64,000 bases of DNA from Turbatrix aceti (GCA_963969345.1 OZ017766.1:4278001-4342000); one strand, 5' to 3'; numbered from the stretch's first letter, positions 1 through 15,614 are shown. Notes: generated by a model not told the origin, from the sequence alone. Numbers and translations: made by a program.

Positions 1-1021
1 ATGGCCGTGGGTTACGAGGTTGTATTGGAGCTCGGCGGTGTTGAACATGAGCTGATCGTGATTTCCGCCGCGCTCGAAGCCGCCGTCCTGTCCGTTGATG
101 GGGGAAGCGAGCTTGCCGCAAGCCTGGTAGCCCACCTTGTCGTCGCCCCGGGAGTAGATGGTGTAGATGCGTTCGCCCTCGTATCTCGGTCTCGAATTGA
201 TGTCAGCGAGGAAGCGGGACGAGCAGTGGAGGCCGTTGTTCGCGTTGCAGCTGCCGAAGGGAAAGACGCAGAGGAACGAGCCCTGATTGGCGCCGGCAAC
301 TCCGATGAACGTCCGCACCATGTGACTCAGGCCGGGTCCGACGTCTTCGTTGCCGTCCACGCAGCGGCCTCCGAGGATGGCCTTGCGGGCGACCGGGGAG
401 CCCATCGAGTACCCGATGACGTTGACCCTGCGGTGCGTGTACTCGTGCACCGCTATGATCAGCATTCGGATCTGAAAATCATGACGTTGGTCCAAAAACA
501 CGGTCCGTGTGAAAAAAAGAGCAAACAACCCCCCACCCAAATTCATAAACACGGGTTCAGGCCAGAGCCTTTTTTTTTGCAAAAACATACCACTTTGACG
601 TAATGACAGTTCATCGTAACGAAGAGCACGTTGGTTTTTCCCGCGTCGCCGTAGGTCGTAGCGTACACCTCGTTGTCCTTGTAGCCATGCTGAGTGAAGA
701 AACGGTAGATCGGGAAGAACGTGCCAGCTTTGTTCGTGATTCCGTGCACGAGAATGACCGGATCGTGTCTGCAATCGTTCACATTGAATTTTTCGACGCC
801 TTCACCGATTTTTCATCGAAGAAAACAAAAACAAAAACTTACTGAACATTTCCGTCGCCACCTCCGCCATACGATCCCCCGTCTCCGACATCCAACCTGG
901 CAAGGACATCGACAGCCGGTTGGCCGTATTTAGTTCGGATAAAATTTTGAAAAGCCGGAGAAATCGTAGAAAGTGCTGGGCCAATTAGGCCTAGCAGAAC
1001 GACGATTGTGTGGGACTTCAT
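1..1021 (-). CDS. Secreted class-2 (EstA-type) triacylglycerol lipase, 3' end cut by window
   Basis: An alpha/beta-hydrolase lipase of the family expanded in nematodes as lips genes, expected to be secreted and to hydrolyse lipid esters. The start at 1021 gives a hydrophobic signal peptide (MKSHTIVVLLGLIGPALS), then the family's N-terminal GPAFQNF-like region and the LARLDVG and GSYGGG motifs. The second exon (about 591-812) holds the oxyanion-hole segment PVILVHGITNKAGTF and the YATTYGDAG motif. The third exon (1-471) holds the nucleophile elbow VIGYSMGSP, DINSRPRYEG and the C-terminal GGNHDQLMFNTAELQYNLVTH with the catalytic His. The 591/471 intron is clean (GTATGT to TTTTCAG). The first intron has a good donor (842), but the only nearby AG, ending at 800, leaves the frame off by one base. 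Only the last few residues should lie beyond base 1. Family confidence is high; specific orthology is not assigned. Confidence 0.85.
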
Positions 1022-1956
1022 AATCGCAAATGACTGCTCGGGCACGCTGAGAAGAAGAGAACCCCTTATTGATACGAAGTACATCAGCGCACATCACTCA
1101 GGCGCCGCCTATTTTGTTTGCATGAACTGCAGGCTCGTTCGAGGAACACTAACGATCTTTAGCCACGGGCAACCGCAGCCTGACCTGTCGACCCAACATG
1201 TTTTTTTTTCAGCGCAACTTTTTTTCGCCTTCAAATGTGACGACTCCAGTAACAGGAAATTGCGATTTTGACCTTTTTGTTACGTTAGAAGTTTTTTTCA
1301 AGTGCAAAATTAAAATAACTGTCACAAAAACAACTTCCTGGTCAAAAGTTGACCACTTACAATGAACTCAAGTGCGAGCAACTCAAAAACTTAGTCTGTC
1401 GCTGGCTCGCGGTAAGCAGACCGAAAATTGTGGGCTCGCTTCGATGAGCAGAGGACCACAAACCCCCGAGGCAACCACAACCAACGTGAATATCTCAGAT
1501 TAGCCATAAACGAATCTATGATGATTCAATAACCCGTTTGTGATAGAAAGAGAAAATCAAGGATGACAAATTGTCGGTTGCGCACGGTTTAACCCGAACA
1601 TATCAATTACCCTTCCTTCGTTTGGCCAATGCAATACCAAAACGTTCACAAAAACATCACATGCACGATAATGACGACAGCAAAAGAGTCCATGCGCCTA
1701 AAATCAGCGGATGACGTAAATTCTGAACCGTATCTCGAATACCGTAACTGCAAGTACCAAAAAAATCACAAAAAAAGCGGGGAAGAAGCAAAAAATAGTA
1801 AAACAATCAGCCATGAAAAACTCTCGAAGCGAAAATGCAGCTATCGTAAGATCCTATGATTTCTGCTTGCTTTTTTACTTGCTCTCTCTCTTTTTTGTTG
1901 CTCGCTCTTTCTTTTTCGGCATTTATGTCTGTTTATTTGTTTGTTTCCTGCTGAAA
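1022..1956. other. Intergenic, no gene seen
   Basis: This stretch separates the divergent lipase and HORMA-like genes, so it should hold both promoters. It is A/T-rich with scattered short open frames that lack splice logic or family features. Confidence 0.5.
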
Positions 1957-3359
1957 ATGGTACGTTTTCCTTGTTTTTTTGCTTTATCTTTTTGTGTTGG
2001 TGTTTTTAGGAAAAGCGAAGGTCGGCAAGTTTTTATCCTAGCCCTACCGACGATGACGAACGTAAGCGAAAGTGCATGTTTCGGATGGCTGCGATTCTTT
2101 GCGCTACCTATTCACGGTGTCGCGGGATTGTTCCTCCTGATGCAGTGGTTGACGTCCAAATTGGCGGTATGTTTTGTTGGGGTTCATTCTTTGTATGACC
2201 TAATTTTTAGGCAAAACGTTCATGTTTTTTAACAAAACTGCGTGCAGTGCGAGGATTTATCGCGATTGGCTTGATCGACTTCTTCCTGGCATCGTAAAGG
2301 GCGAGGCTTGTGGTTTTCTGTTTTTTTGTACCATTTCAGAGATTTTTTTCAGATTTCCGAATTCAATTTTGGCATTTGGTCGAATGCTGACGTCAGCAGT
2401 CTTCTTGAATGCCTAAGATTTGAATTTCATTACACCACACACGCGATTGACCTACGCCTTTCGGATGACATGCCGGCGCTCAACCTGACAACCGAGGTGG
2501 AATGCGTTGCTTCGTTGCAGAAAGTGTGCAACAGAATGAAATCCATTTTTGACTTCTGCAGTCCCCTGATTCCTGCTTGCAATGTTGGTATCGCTGTCAG
2601 ATACAACACGAGTATGTTTTTGCAAAACGAAAACTTTTCACAATTTTATGTTGTTTTAATTTTAGGAGCTCGGCCTGCCACAATGGCGTTTAACGAATAC
2701 CCGGACACTGGCTTCGTTCAGACTAGAAGCGACATTCCAATTGTATACATTGACGTGGAGGGCAGTAGGTAGGTTGTTTGACAAAATTTTATTATGGTTT
2801 ATGTTTATACGCATTTTTTAGCGTTGTTGTTACTCTGCACTCGACGCTGATAAATAATCCAGAGGAAATTCTGCAAATTGTGCGAAACGTTGCCGAGGCA
2901 GACACTCTGGGAAGCAACGACAGCGTGCATTCGAACAACGACACCGATCCTTCCCCCCATAAGGGAAAGGATTCGGACGACGATGACGATGATCAAGGCC
3001 CCCCAGGGCCGGGTAGCGGTGGTGCCGGTGCTGGCGACGCTGGAAATTTGGGCGCTGGTGACCAGAGAGAACCAAGCCCGCGCCCTGAGGGAGACAGCTC
3101 GCAGCCACCACCTGCCGAGAGCGAACGACAGGAACATCAAGATTCTGGAGATGCTGATTTTTTAGAGAAAACCAGAAAACGGTCTCTCACGCCGTCAGAC
3201 GTGGAAGAGCCGTCGGAGTTTGTTGCATCTGACACGGATCGAAGCCTGTGCGAGCATCTCAACAAACGCATGCGGCTTCTCGAGAATTGTTTTGTCCAGG
3301 ATGCCGAAGTTGCCAAACTTGTCATTCAGTACCCCCATGATACCAATGTTTTCTTCTGA
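1957..3359 (+). CDS. Probable HORMA-domain protein (meiotic axis type), 384 aa
   Basis: Six exons: 1957-1959, 2010-2166, 2211-2305, 2353-2611, 2666-2768 and 2822-3359. All phases agree, giving 384 residues. The first coding exon is just the ATG. Residues about 25-250 resemble a HORMA domain by eye: an N-terminal helical segment (MFRMAAILCATYSRCRGIVPPDA), a SLLECLRFEF strand region, then LQKVCNRMKSIFDFCSPLIPAC followed by a GIAVRYN strand and a ...YPDTGFV segment like the PPGF region of HORMADs. After about residue 235 the protein is acidic and disordered: a run of Asp, a Gly/Pro-rich stretch, KRSLTPSD and a short helical C-terminus. Nematodes carry several divergent HORMA proteins of the meiotic chromosome axis (HIM-3/HTP), which is the most natural home. 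Intron 3 appears to use a GC donor (GAG|GCTTGT). The gene structure is fairly sure; the family call is inference. It could be another HORMA protein or an unrelated fold. Confidence 0.55.
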
Positions 3360-5561
3360 GTTTTTTTGTTTTATCTCTCCCATTTTTGTGTTCATTTGTC
3401 ATATTGTGAAAATTTGTTGTCAATTGTGATGATGTCAGGTTGTTTTATCTTTGATGGTGTTGTCGATGAACTTATTAGTTGTGCTAATGCTTTCTCAAGT
3501 GATGGTGATGGTCCTATTATATTTCTTGTTTGCTCGTTAAATTACTCTAGTCCCCACTTTTTTAAGTGACGCGGCATAATGCCTTCAGCGGTGCCGTTCG
3601 TACCTTGCTTCCTTCACTCGCCCTTGCAAGAAAGGCTTTGTGGTTTCCGTTTTCTTCAAAATCCGGTTTTTTCAAAGTTAACTCAATTTTCAGATGTTTT
3701 TTTTCAAATTGTTTTTCGGCGCTTTTTTGTTTGACATTTTAATTTACAGAATTATTTATTTCTCTTTTTTGTGACTTCGTGGAAGAGTTATAACATACCT
3801 ACAATTCATGCTCCGGACCCCATTTGCTTTTATGTCTCCCATATATAAGCGGACGTCTTTCTGTCATAGGCCATGCATTTTTTTAGTTGGGAAAGTCGGT
3901 TGAGTTTCTTGCTAATGCCACTCGGCCTGTCGTGCCGTGAAGGTGCGCGTGTCTGTTGCGAGTGTGTTTTTTTCAGATTCTGGGCTGGACTTGTTTTTTG
4001 ATATGAAATTCCATTTTTTTCCTGTTGGCATTCAATGAAGTCTTACGGTTTCCAAAAGCTTATCTCTTATCGATTGTCTGTTAAATTGTCGCGGATTAGG
4101 CATCAAGTGATTCCTCATTACCGACGCCGACTTTCACGTGGAATTTCACGCAAAAGTTGAGAGAGTCTACAGTCATTCATAAAAAATAAAATGGATTATT
4201 TGTTTGAGAATGACAGCCTCGGTTTTTTTGGGATGGCGTCATGGATGCTGCCAGGGGTTTTACATTGTCATCATTAGCATTTTTGATGGGTTTTTGAAGG
4301 ATCCGCATTTGCTGGGCATTGTTTCGAGCTGTCAAAGTTTATTGGTTCAATGACCACGTCTGAATGCATTACCAAGTGCCGTGGAGTGATGCAGCGCCAT
4401 CCAGAGGCAGAGGCAGGTGACGGGGGCTCCCAGTCACCGACCACCTCAAATCACCGCTTAAAACTCCTTTTTTTTCTTTTTCGATGTACTACTTACTGGA
4501 TTTGTTCCATTTAAGGCAGATGAGCGGTGGCCTACCACGCGAATTAGCGAATTACTGCCTTGTTATTGTCGCTCGGTTGAAAAGCAAAGTAGCAAAGTGG
4601 GGGCGACTACTTCCACTTTTATAGGCATTGTTACCATGGTTTTTACCGTCTACCGTCGTAAAAATGTCTTGAATTAAACGGGTCGTCGTTCAATGCGGCG
4701 GGTTTTTTTTAGCTTTAATCCTTCTTAACTTTAGTTCTTCTATATTAGAATGATGTGTGTTGCTACTGGAAAATGAGGGGTAAAGGTTGTCGAACGTCGA
4801 TGTTATCGGCTTATGTTAGTTACCGTTTACCAGGTAGATAGGTGTGTTCTCCCGAGATTCATTCCCATATCCTGACTCGGCGCCGCTGAAGAAAGAAGGA
4901 AGGAAGGTCAAATACGGTAGCCATGTATCTTCTTGTTTCCCTGGTTGCCGATGACCGCCCTCCCAGGCAGGGAGGTGCCAGGGCCAGGAAATGCGTGACG
5001 TGAGCGAATAAAAGCCATGGCACCCATTTCGGGGTGGTATGATGTGATGTGCCTCATGTCTGATTGTGGTGTCTTCTAACTGCCTGCGTGAAAATGCGCA
5101 TACATCATAAAAAAAATATTTATTCCTCTTCGGAATAACCACAAAGGTGTGGTTTTGAATTTTTATACACGATTAAGAGCATGATTAATTTGCCCCTGAA
5201 ACGAGTGTGCTCCTGGATTCCGGAGGCCCGACTTCTTCCCTATTTGCATTCGGAATTATAATAATATTTATGACTTTGCAGTTTGTCTTAATTTTGATAC
5301 TTAAACATTTGCGCTCCTCGGTGGAACGATTATTATCGCGTTTACTTCCGCGTGCCCTGGCTTTCATCCGGCGGCCGGGCAGGGCAGGTAAATAAAGCTG
5401 CGCGGCGAGAAGCCCTGTGGCTGAAAAAAAAGTGACATCACCGCGCGGATGAGGTCGAAATCGGATTGAAACGTGGTTTAACGTCTTCGATTAAGGATCA
5501 GAAGGCATCTTGGGTGCCTGCAGCAGCATCGGAGAGTCGGACGTCGCATGTCACCGCTGTC
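3360..5561. other. Intergenic, no gene seen
   Basis: About 2.2 kb of T-rich sequence between the HORMA-like gene and the synaptotagmin gene, on the same strand. Short open frames on either strand have no recognisable content. It should contain the synaptotagmin promoter. Part of 5400-5561 is probably 5' untranslated sequence, because the frame is open upstream of the chosen ATG without another in-frame ATG. Confidence 0.45.
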
Positions 5562-8500
5562 ATGCCCGTGATACCTTTCTACCGGTCTGCGGACGCGGCT
5601 GCCGATGACTTCTTTCCCGCGTACTACGAAGAGTCGTCTCCACCGCGGCAGCATCCACCCGTGCCTGGCTTCGGTGGCGGCGTCGCCCTGGTTGGCATCG
5701 GCAACAACCATGGACACGACGGTGCTTTCTCCTTCGACAACACCCTCATGCCCATCTTTGTTGTCACAGCCTTTGTCGTCCTCGTCGTAGGTGCCATCGC
5801 TGTCTACGTACGCTCATACGCAGACCAGCGGTTTGACGACACGTACGAAGACGACGATGCCGTCGTGCGCAAGAAGACCACCTGGTTCTGGAACGAGGAT
5901 ACTGACCCCAAATTCAGTGTCAACACGCGACCCGTTCAACCGCCGCAGAGCTGCAACCGGCCGAAGCTGCCGAGTGCGCCTTGGAAGTCATCGGTTGGTT
6001 TCTGGGAACTGAAAAAAAAACATGAAAAGGGCAAACTTTTGTTTTTTCAGAGCCAGAAGGTCATCAGCATGCTCAAGCCCAAGAACTTTGACGAGTACCT
6101 CGGCCGCGTCAACTTTTCTATCGCGTACGAAAGAGAGACGTCGACGCTCTACGTCAACGTCCTCGAAGCCGTCGATCTACCTGTTCGGGATTTCATTGGT
6201 TTGTTTTGTCCGATTTTATAATTTGTTTGGCTCAACTGCATTTTTTTAGGCTCATCTGACCCGTACGTGCGTATATTTTTCCTAGAGTTCCCAGATGACA
6301 TCAAAAAGACAAAAGTTCATTACCGTAATCTTCACCCAAAATTCAATCAAGTGATTCAATTTTCTGGTGAGTCAGTCTATTTTTGGGGGGTCATCGATTG
6401 ACCAACAAAAAAAAGTGTATTGCTAACTGCTTTACCCGGAGGAGGCTTTGTTTGTGCCATTGTTTCATTTGCCATTGGCGCTTCAACGGCCGCGCCGACC
6501 TTGGAAAACCATTATCCAGCTTTCTGTGCCCTTTTGACTCGGCCAGAGGGTGTGCTTCGAATCGAAAGCCCCCTTCAGCCTGTTTGCGCTGTCTGCGTGA
6601 TTAGATTTGCCGCCGCCCGTTAAGCTTCGGGAGTTTGCTTGAATCTCTTTGAGGGCCGTAGTATTTATTGCTGCTGTCCGCTGCTCGTTTGACGGGATCG
6701 CGCCTTCGACGAACCAAACTTTTGTCTGACAAATGGGAGTGTTTTTTTACTCCCCGCATCTCTGGAAAGAGATGCCGGTCGGTGGCGCTGCATTAGGGAT
6801 GAATGGCATTTTTTGACGTCTTCTGAAGACGTTTTTCTGCGTCATCCTCGTAGCAGCAAGTACTATACGTGTGCCTTCTCATTGGTTATGCAGCTTGTTT
6901 ATTATTCCGAAATTAATTTGGGGAGTGTGCAATCAAGTACACTTGGTGTTTGTTTTATCGCCACGCGCACGGGTCTGCGCTTCTTTGCAACCCGGGCTGA
7001 CTAATGTAAGATGTGGAGAGTTTTTTGCATTTTGAGGTGCCGATGACTTCCTTTTTTGTTTTGGATGTGTAAAAACGACCACCGACGAAAAATCCAAAAT
7101 TGTTGGTTGGCGAAATGTGTTTTCTGACGACGACAGATATGATTGCGATTTGTTGAGAATTTTGACGTCCCCAGCTTCATAGAATTACGGGGTAGGAATT
7201 CATCAATCTGGCGGCTAAATGGCTAAGATGGCTTACAAACGATCTGTTTTTGATCTGCTTTGCACGTTGCTGTGACGAATGCACTTCTGACGTTTGTCGA
7301 AGACGAAAAAACATCACCGGCTTTATGAGATGAGGTGAAATTGCTTTTGTGCCGGACAAAGAAGACCGATTGGCATAGCGTGAATCTTCCTGGACAACAA
7401 CATGTTTATTTCCAGACTTGTTTGTCTCTAATTTGGGCTGCAAATAGTGCAAAAGGGACCAAAACGGGCGCACTTGTACATAAATAGTTGCTCTTTTTCT
7501 GACCAAAAAAATTGTAAGCAATGCCCAAAGCACTCCGTCTTGGGTCCTTGCTTGTTTGATCAGGCGTCGGTCGAGAGGTAAGATTTCACTTCCCGCATCT
7601 GCTTGCTGGTCGGTACGCAAAAGAACTCCCGAGTCTTTCTTCCAAGCATGCTCGCAGCGGCAAAGAAAAAAAACATGAGCCAAAACACGACGTTTTGGGA
7701 CGCAGCAGGCCGGGTCCTCCTTTGTGCCGTCTCCCAGGCATCCCCAGGTGTGCTTAATTGACTTTGGCCAATTCGGCACGAACAATGGATTTGCCGTGAA
7801 AGCCAGACGACCTCCAAAACCGCCTTCCACGCCGAATTAGGCATTCCGGTCTACCGTAAGTTCGCTTCGTTTCACGCTCTGCGGAAATTGAAGTGTCGGC
7901 CTGCCTGGCTGAGCTGTGAAACTGCGTCGTTTTCCTAATTTAAACACACGCGGGCGGGCGGGCGGACTGCAGTGGCGGCGAGGCGAGATTTTGCCTTTGA
8001 GCCAAATTGTGCGTTGCTCCTCGTCACCCACCCCAGGGTAGTGATTGGCAAAGTCCTGGCTGGCGCCGTCCAAGAGACTCAGCATTCCGGGGGTTGTGTC
8101 GCCATTGATGAGGGCAATATCCGAGGCGACAAGCGCGTCGCTGTCTTTGCTTGCTGTCGTTTCCTCATCTTGTTCTTCTCTGCGAAGAAATGAAGAAATT
8201 AGGTTGACTTCTGTGCTTTTGGCCGCTGCTCGCTCGAATGTGAGTGGCTCGCCGCCCGCCGCTTCGCTGGCCGCCTGCCCTTTCCCGCAAGTGCCCTCGT
8301 GTGATCTCTGTGACATTTAATTAAACGAACGCTTCTGGTTCGCGCTTGCCTTCGTTTTTTTTCCATCCGTGTATATCTTGGAGTTGCTTTTTCTTTTTCT
8401 GAAGACTGCCGCGCTCGGGATGGATCGGCTCGCTGCTTGTCACCTGACCCACGGCTTCCTCCACGTCCCCGGCCACCGACGAAAGCACACGACGTCTCCC

Positions 8501-9351
8501 TTCTGCCAGCACCTCAAAGCCGGCGCGCGGTCGCTCTCGCTCGCCGATCGGAGGGGTGTCATCTCGCCCTGTCGCACGGATGCCAAGGGTCTCATATCTC
8601 CGATGCCTCCGGGGCACCGTAAGCAGGGGCATCAGTCAAAAGAGGGCTTGGAATCACCTGTTCACCTGTCCGAAACTTTTTTTGACCCCATTTGCAGGAC
8701 ACTCGATCAAGAAGCTGCACGACATGACTCTCGTCCTCCAAGTCATGGATTACGATCGATTTTCGAGCGACGACCCGATTGGCGAGATTTTGCTCCCGAT
8801 GAAGAACGTCAAGATGGACAAGAATCCGGTGTACTGGAAGCACCTGCAGCGACCTACCGGGAGCAAGGAGTCCGTCGGCGAAATCATGATCAGTCTGTGC
8901 TACTTCGCAGAGAACAACAAAATGAACGTATCCATCCTGCGAGCCAAGGGCCTGCCCAGCCGCGACAAGCTCGGCTCCGTCGACTCCTACGTCAAGGTCT
9001 GGCTCGTGCAGAAGGGAAACAAGGTGGAGAAGCGCAAGACCAACGTCAAGCCGCAGACGCTGACCCCTGTCTTCAACGAAGCCTTCAGCTTTTCCGTTCC
9101 GCCCAGGGATAAACTCGAAACCGAAGTCAACTTTGTCTGCAGTGTACGTTTGACTCTGTTTTGAACGATGTTTTACGTTTATTTTTATTTTTCAGCTCAT
9201 GGATTTTGACATGATAACGACGAACGAGGCGATCGGGCACTGCATCATCGGCGCCCAGGGCTCGGAGGCGGCACTCAAGCAGTGGCGTGACGCTCTCACC
9301 CACCCGGAGACCCCGATCACGCTATGGCACAAACTGACCCCCAAGTGGTAA
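5562..9351 (+). CDS. Synaptotagmin, tandem C2 protein, 432 aa
   Basis: Five exons: 5562-5993, 6051-6198, 6250-6366, 8698-9143 and 9196-9351. The ATG at 5562 is the first in frame. A lumenal N-terminus of about 60 residues precedes a transmembrane helix (about 62-83, [21 protein letters not shown]), a short acidic linker, C2A (about 160-285) and C2B (about 295-425), ending [10 protein letters not shown]2A keeps the calcium-loop aspartates (DFIGSSDP and [13 protein letters not shown]). C2B keeps DKLGSVD and MDFD, but the second loop reads [10 protein letters not shown], with Asn where an Asp is common, so C2B calcium binding may be weaker. Synaptotagmins are calcium sensors or tethers in vesicle exocytosis at the plasma membrane. 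The C2A layout resembles the synaptotagmin-7 group, but the subtype is not certain. The 2331-base third intron interrupts C2A and is unusually long for this window. Confidence 0.93.
6367..8697 (+). other. Long intron 3 of the synaptotagmin gene
   Basis: The donor GTGAGT at 6367 and acceptor TTTGCAG ending at 8697 join phase-consistent C2A exons. The intron has a GC-rich stretch at about 7840-8640 with open frames on both strands (for example minus 7837-8316 and 8321-8632), unlike the T-rich remainder. No domain was recognised in them. An alternative promoter, an alternative exon or a nested gene is possible but unproven. Confidence 0.6.
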
Positions 9352-9483
9352 CCCCGACCCCCCACCCCCACCCCTTCTACCCCCAAACACGTGGCTACGC
9401 ACGCACTTGTTGATAACCGTTTTTTTTTCCTTTTCGACGAAGAATGAACTTTGAGCTGGTGGCTGTTGACTGTTGACTGGTGG

Positions 9484-10235
9484 CTACTTGGACGTGTAGT
9501 CGGTGAGGATGACGACGGCGTGCTTGAGAAACTCGGAGCACCGCTCCAGCCACTTTCGCGCTACAAGCGTGCTGAATTTGTTGCTCTCGTCGAGGAGCGA
9601 GTCCAGTGGCGCGTGTCCGATAGACGAGGCACTGTCCCTGCAACGAAACCGTGTAGACAGGACGGCACGTCTGACAGCTTTCTTCTGGCACGTGTGCAAA
9701 AGTCGACAAGCGCGACTTTTGCTCGCCGAAGGAATTGGCCCGAAATAAAAGTGTGCAACTGTTCGGGGAAACAATTTCTGGTTCGAATGCGCAATCAATT
9801 TTTTGTGAGGGTTTTTTTTTAAAACTTGCAAAATGCATTTTGTAGATAACTTACGGCAACGGTGTCAGCGAAGCGTCGACGACGCCCTTTTCGAGTCTCG
9901 AAATGTAGCCTTCGAGTCCGAGAATCGTGGTCTCGACTGCCGTAAGATTTCTCCTGGCATCGGAGAGGTCGTAGCTCGTAGCGTATCTAAAAATGCGCAT
10001 CAATCCCCAAAATGTGAGCAAAAAAGCAAAAAGTAACTCACCCGTCATCGAGGGCAAAGAGTGTGCCGGAGACGACGTTGACATTTGTCTGGATTGTCCG
10101 GACGTGAGCTATAAGTCGACCGACGCCGTTTTCGCTGTCGGAAGCCAGTTCGGCGTTGTTGCTATTGTCCACGGGAATTACCACGCCTTGGGTCGCTAGA
10201 AAGAGTAGTACGGAGCCGAGCAGCGGAGCAAGCAT
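9484..10235 (-). CDS. Small secreted helical protein, 159 aa
   Basis: Three exons on the minus strand, 10235-10042, 9986-9855 and 9637-9484, with agreeing phases and normal GT-AG introns. The product opens with a signal peptide (MLAPLLGSVLLFLATQGVVI) and continues as a mostly polar, helix-prone chain with few cysteines. One potential N-glycosylation motif (NLT) lies in the second exon. The final exon ends with RKWLERCSEFLKHAVVILTDYTSK. The family was not recognised. Size and composition fit the many small secreted helical proteins of nematodes, and it does not match fatty-acid-retinol-binding or SXP/RAL-2 proteins by eye. It is convergent with the synaptotagmin gene, with stop codons about 130 bases apart. 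Confidence 0.75.
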
Positions 10236-12040
10236 CACTTTGATTGCCGAATGATCGACCGGCCGATTGCAGCTGGTCGTCGTCGTGGTGCTGGCGAGGA
10301 GGCAAAACAAAGTGCGATCGGTCCCGCCTGTTCTTCCGGATGGTGGTGGTGAGATGGAGCAGGGTCAGGTCAACAGCAGGCTATAGCCTGTCGGTTCACG
10401 AGGTGATCCCGACACGCGCCCGACTGGCTGTGTTGGTGGCCTTTTATCCGGGAAGAAATTTAAAAAATTGGCACTAATTCATTTTTATGGGCTATTTTTT
10501 TTGTTAGCATCCGTGCACAAAAAGTTCGAAGATGATGATGTCTATCGCAATCAGAGGACGATGCATGCGTGCGTGCGTGCGTGATAGCACCAACCGGCAC
10601 ACCTTTTTTGTGAACATACGACTTCAGAATGGACCCTACGTCGAAATTTTGGGGTAAGGGTCGGAATTGATTAGACCGATCGTCGAGCTGTTACGCTGCG
10701 TAACTGAAAATATCGCAAGACCTACGAAAACATCATTTCTCCAGAAGCGACTCCTTTTTGTGCCCTTATTTGATCAATAATGATAATCGAGATTAATTCC
10801 AAGATTTCGTCGCTTATTGCAAGCCGCAGAAGCACTCGATGAACATGAACGTGTATCTGCGGTCCTCCGAGATACATCTCGAAATCTAAAACCCACAATC
10901 CATGGAGACAGGCTCACCTGTCTCGCAACGTCGCCAACAAAACTGCGAATTCATTTTCGAAAACCCTACGCGAGTAATTTTGCCACCACCATTGAGTTAG
11001 TTCCCTCTCTCGTTGTCTAGACATTTTCACGCTGAACAGGAACGAACGCGCGCCTTACCTGCATGCAGACCGGTCAGCGGGGGACTGAATATTTTGTGCA
11101 TGCGAATCGACGACCCCGAAGGTGCGGTGTATGCTTGCGTTTGACGCAGTGTTTTTCGCTGGTACCAGTGGACAGCTAGGTCGCCGCCGGTGGACGTGCT
11201 ATCAATAATCGATTATTTTTCTTTTGTGAAAGATCGTGTCGTCAATTTTTGATCATTTTTCGATATTGGAAGGTTTTTTATAACACGTCTTCTTGCGTTC
11301 TCATTGGTCGTTACACCAAGTCACCGAGCACTGCCCTCTGGCTGTCTGTTGAAATTTGTATTGCAGCCTTTTATTTACAGGTGGTTTTAGAGTGTGATGC
11401 AGGCTTTTCGGAGCACAGTGCCTCGCATTTCATCCTTTTCAGTCCTGCAAAAACTGTTTTGTACTTTTTAGCATTCCATTTCTGTTATTCAAGTGTCAAC
11501 TCTGGCGAATAATATTGATCAAACTCAGGCTTCAAAGGTAGTCGTAATCCCAACTGATTACGACTGATAAAAACTGTTTTCGTCTTACGATGACGATGCC
11601 CATCGTTTTCTTCCCGTCGAGGCGTTTCAAAATTCGCGGTTTTTTGTTTCGCTTCGAGAACCTTCTTTCAAACCGTAAGAACGCTTGTGCGCTCATGTAC
11701 GCACAATTCTATTTTGCGTGCCCATTTCCGCGTTAGACGAACGTGGCGTTCGCAGTGTAGACGTTTTTCATACGCAGACTCGTGTGCGTCCCTTTTTTTC
11801 TCTCTTTCATTTTTGCTTGCTTGCCCGGTTGCTGTCCAGTCGTTCTCATTTCGGACACACGGAGAGAGAGAAAGCAGCAGCGCAACAACTCGGAAGGATT
11901 TGTCATCATTTCTGTTCTCATTCGTTCGTTTTGGCCTTATTCGACGTGTCTTTCGTGTGTTTTGCCAGATAAAAGTTTTTGTTTTCAGAATCTGATTGGC
12001 TTCTACGTTTACGACGTATTTACCTCTTTAACCAGTAACG
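10236..12040. other. Intergenic, promoter region of cdc-48
   Basis: No coding gene was seen. A TTTTCAG acceptor ends at 11988, 52 bases before the cdc-48 ATG, so the cdc-48 leader begins there by trans-splicing or by a 5' untranslated intron. A stretch rich in TTTCTCTCTTT lies at about 11790-11880. Confidence 0.5.
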
Positions 12041-15271
<3,231 letters not shown>

Positions 15272-15390
15272 GAAGCGCCTTTTCGTACTTGCTGGGAGCA
15301 TGCTAATTTAATCCCCCACGGTTTGTAATATAAGCCTGTCTTGTTGTCCAGATAAAAGTTTGTCGATGGGGCGAATTTACGGGTTTGGAT

Positions 15391-15586
15391 CTGGGAGGGG
15401 CGAGCGTTTGTGTTCGTTTGCGAACCGTTTGAATCATTGATTTTTAAAAGTTTGGGAACACTATTATCGAAAACGTAAAAATGCGTTGAAACACAATTTT
15501 CGTTTTTCTGATCAGTTAGTACAAAAATGTATGCAATTGTTTAAAATAATCTGTTCGTTGTTCGTTGGCGAACAGGCTTATCCCTG
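15391..15586. repeat. Candidate short terminal-inverted-repeat element, copy 1
   Basis: This stretch opens with CTGGGAGGGGCGAGCG followed by GTTCGTTTGCGAACC and closes with GGCGAACAGGCTTATCCCTG. The outer ends are imperfect inverted repeats of each other, and both ends resemble those of a shorter stretch at 32977-33039. No coding capacity. A non-autonomous DNA element family is inferred; no target duplication was established. Confidence 0.35.
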
Positions 15587-15614
15587 ATTCAAACTGGTCG
15601 CCTACGCATGAATA

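Noticed and set aside
7177..7830. 217-codon minus-strand frame in the synaptotagmin intron
   Set aside because: Starts and ends without splice sites, has unremarkable composition and no recognisable domain.
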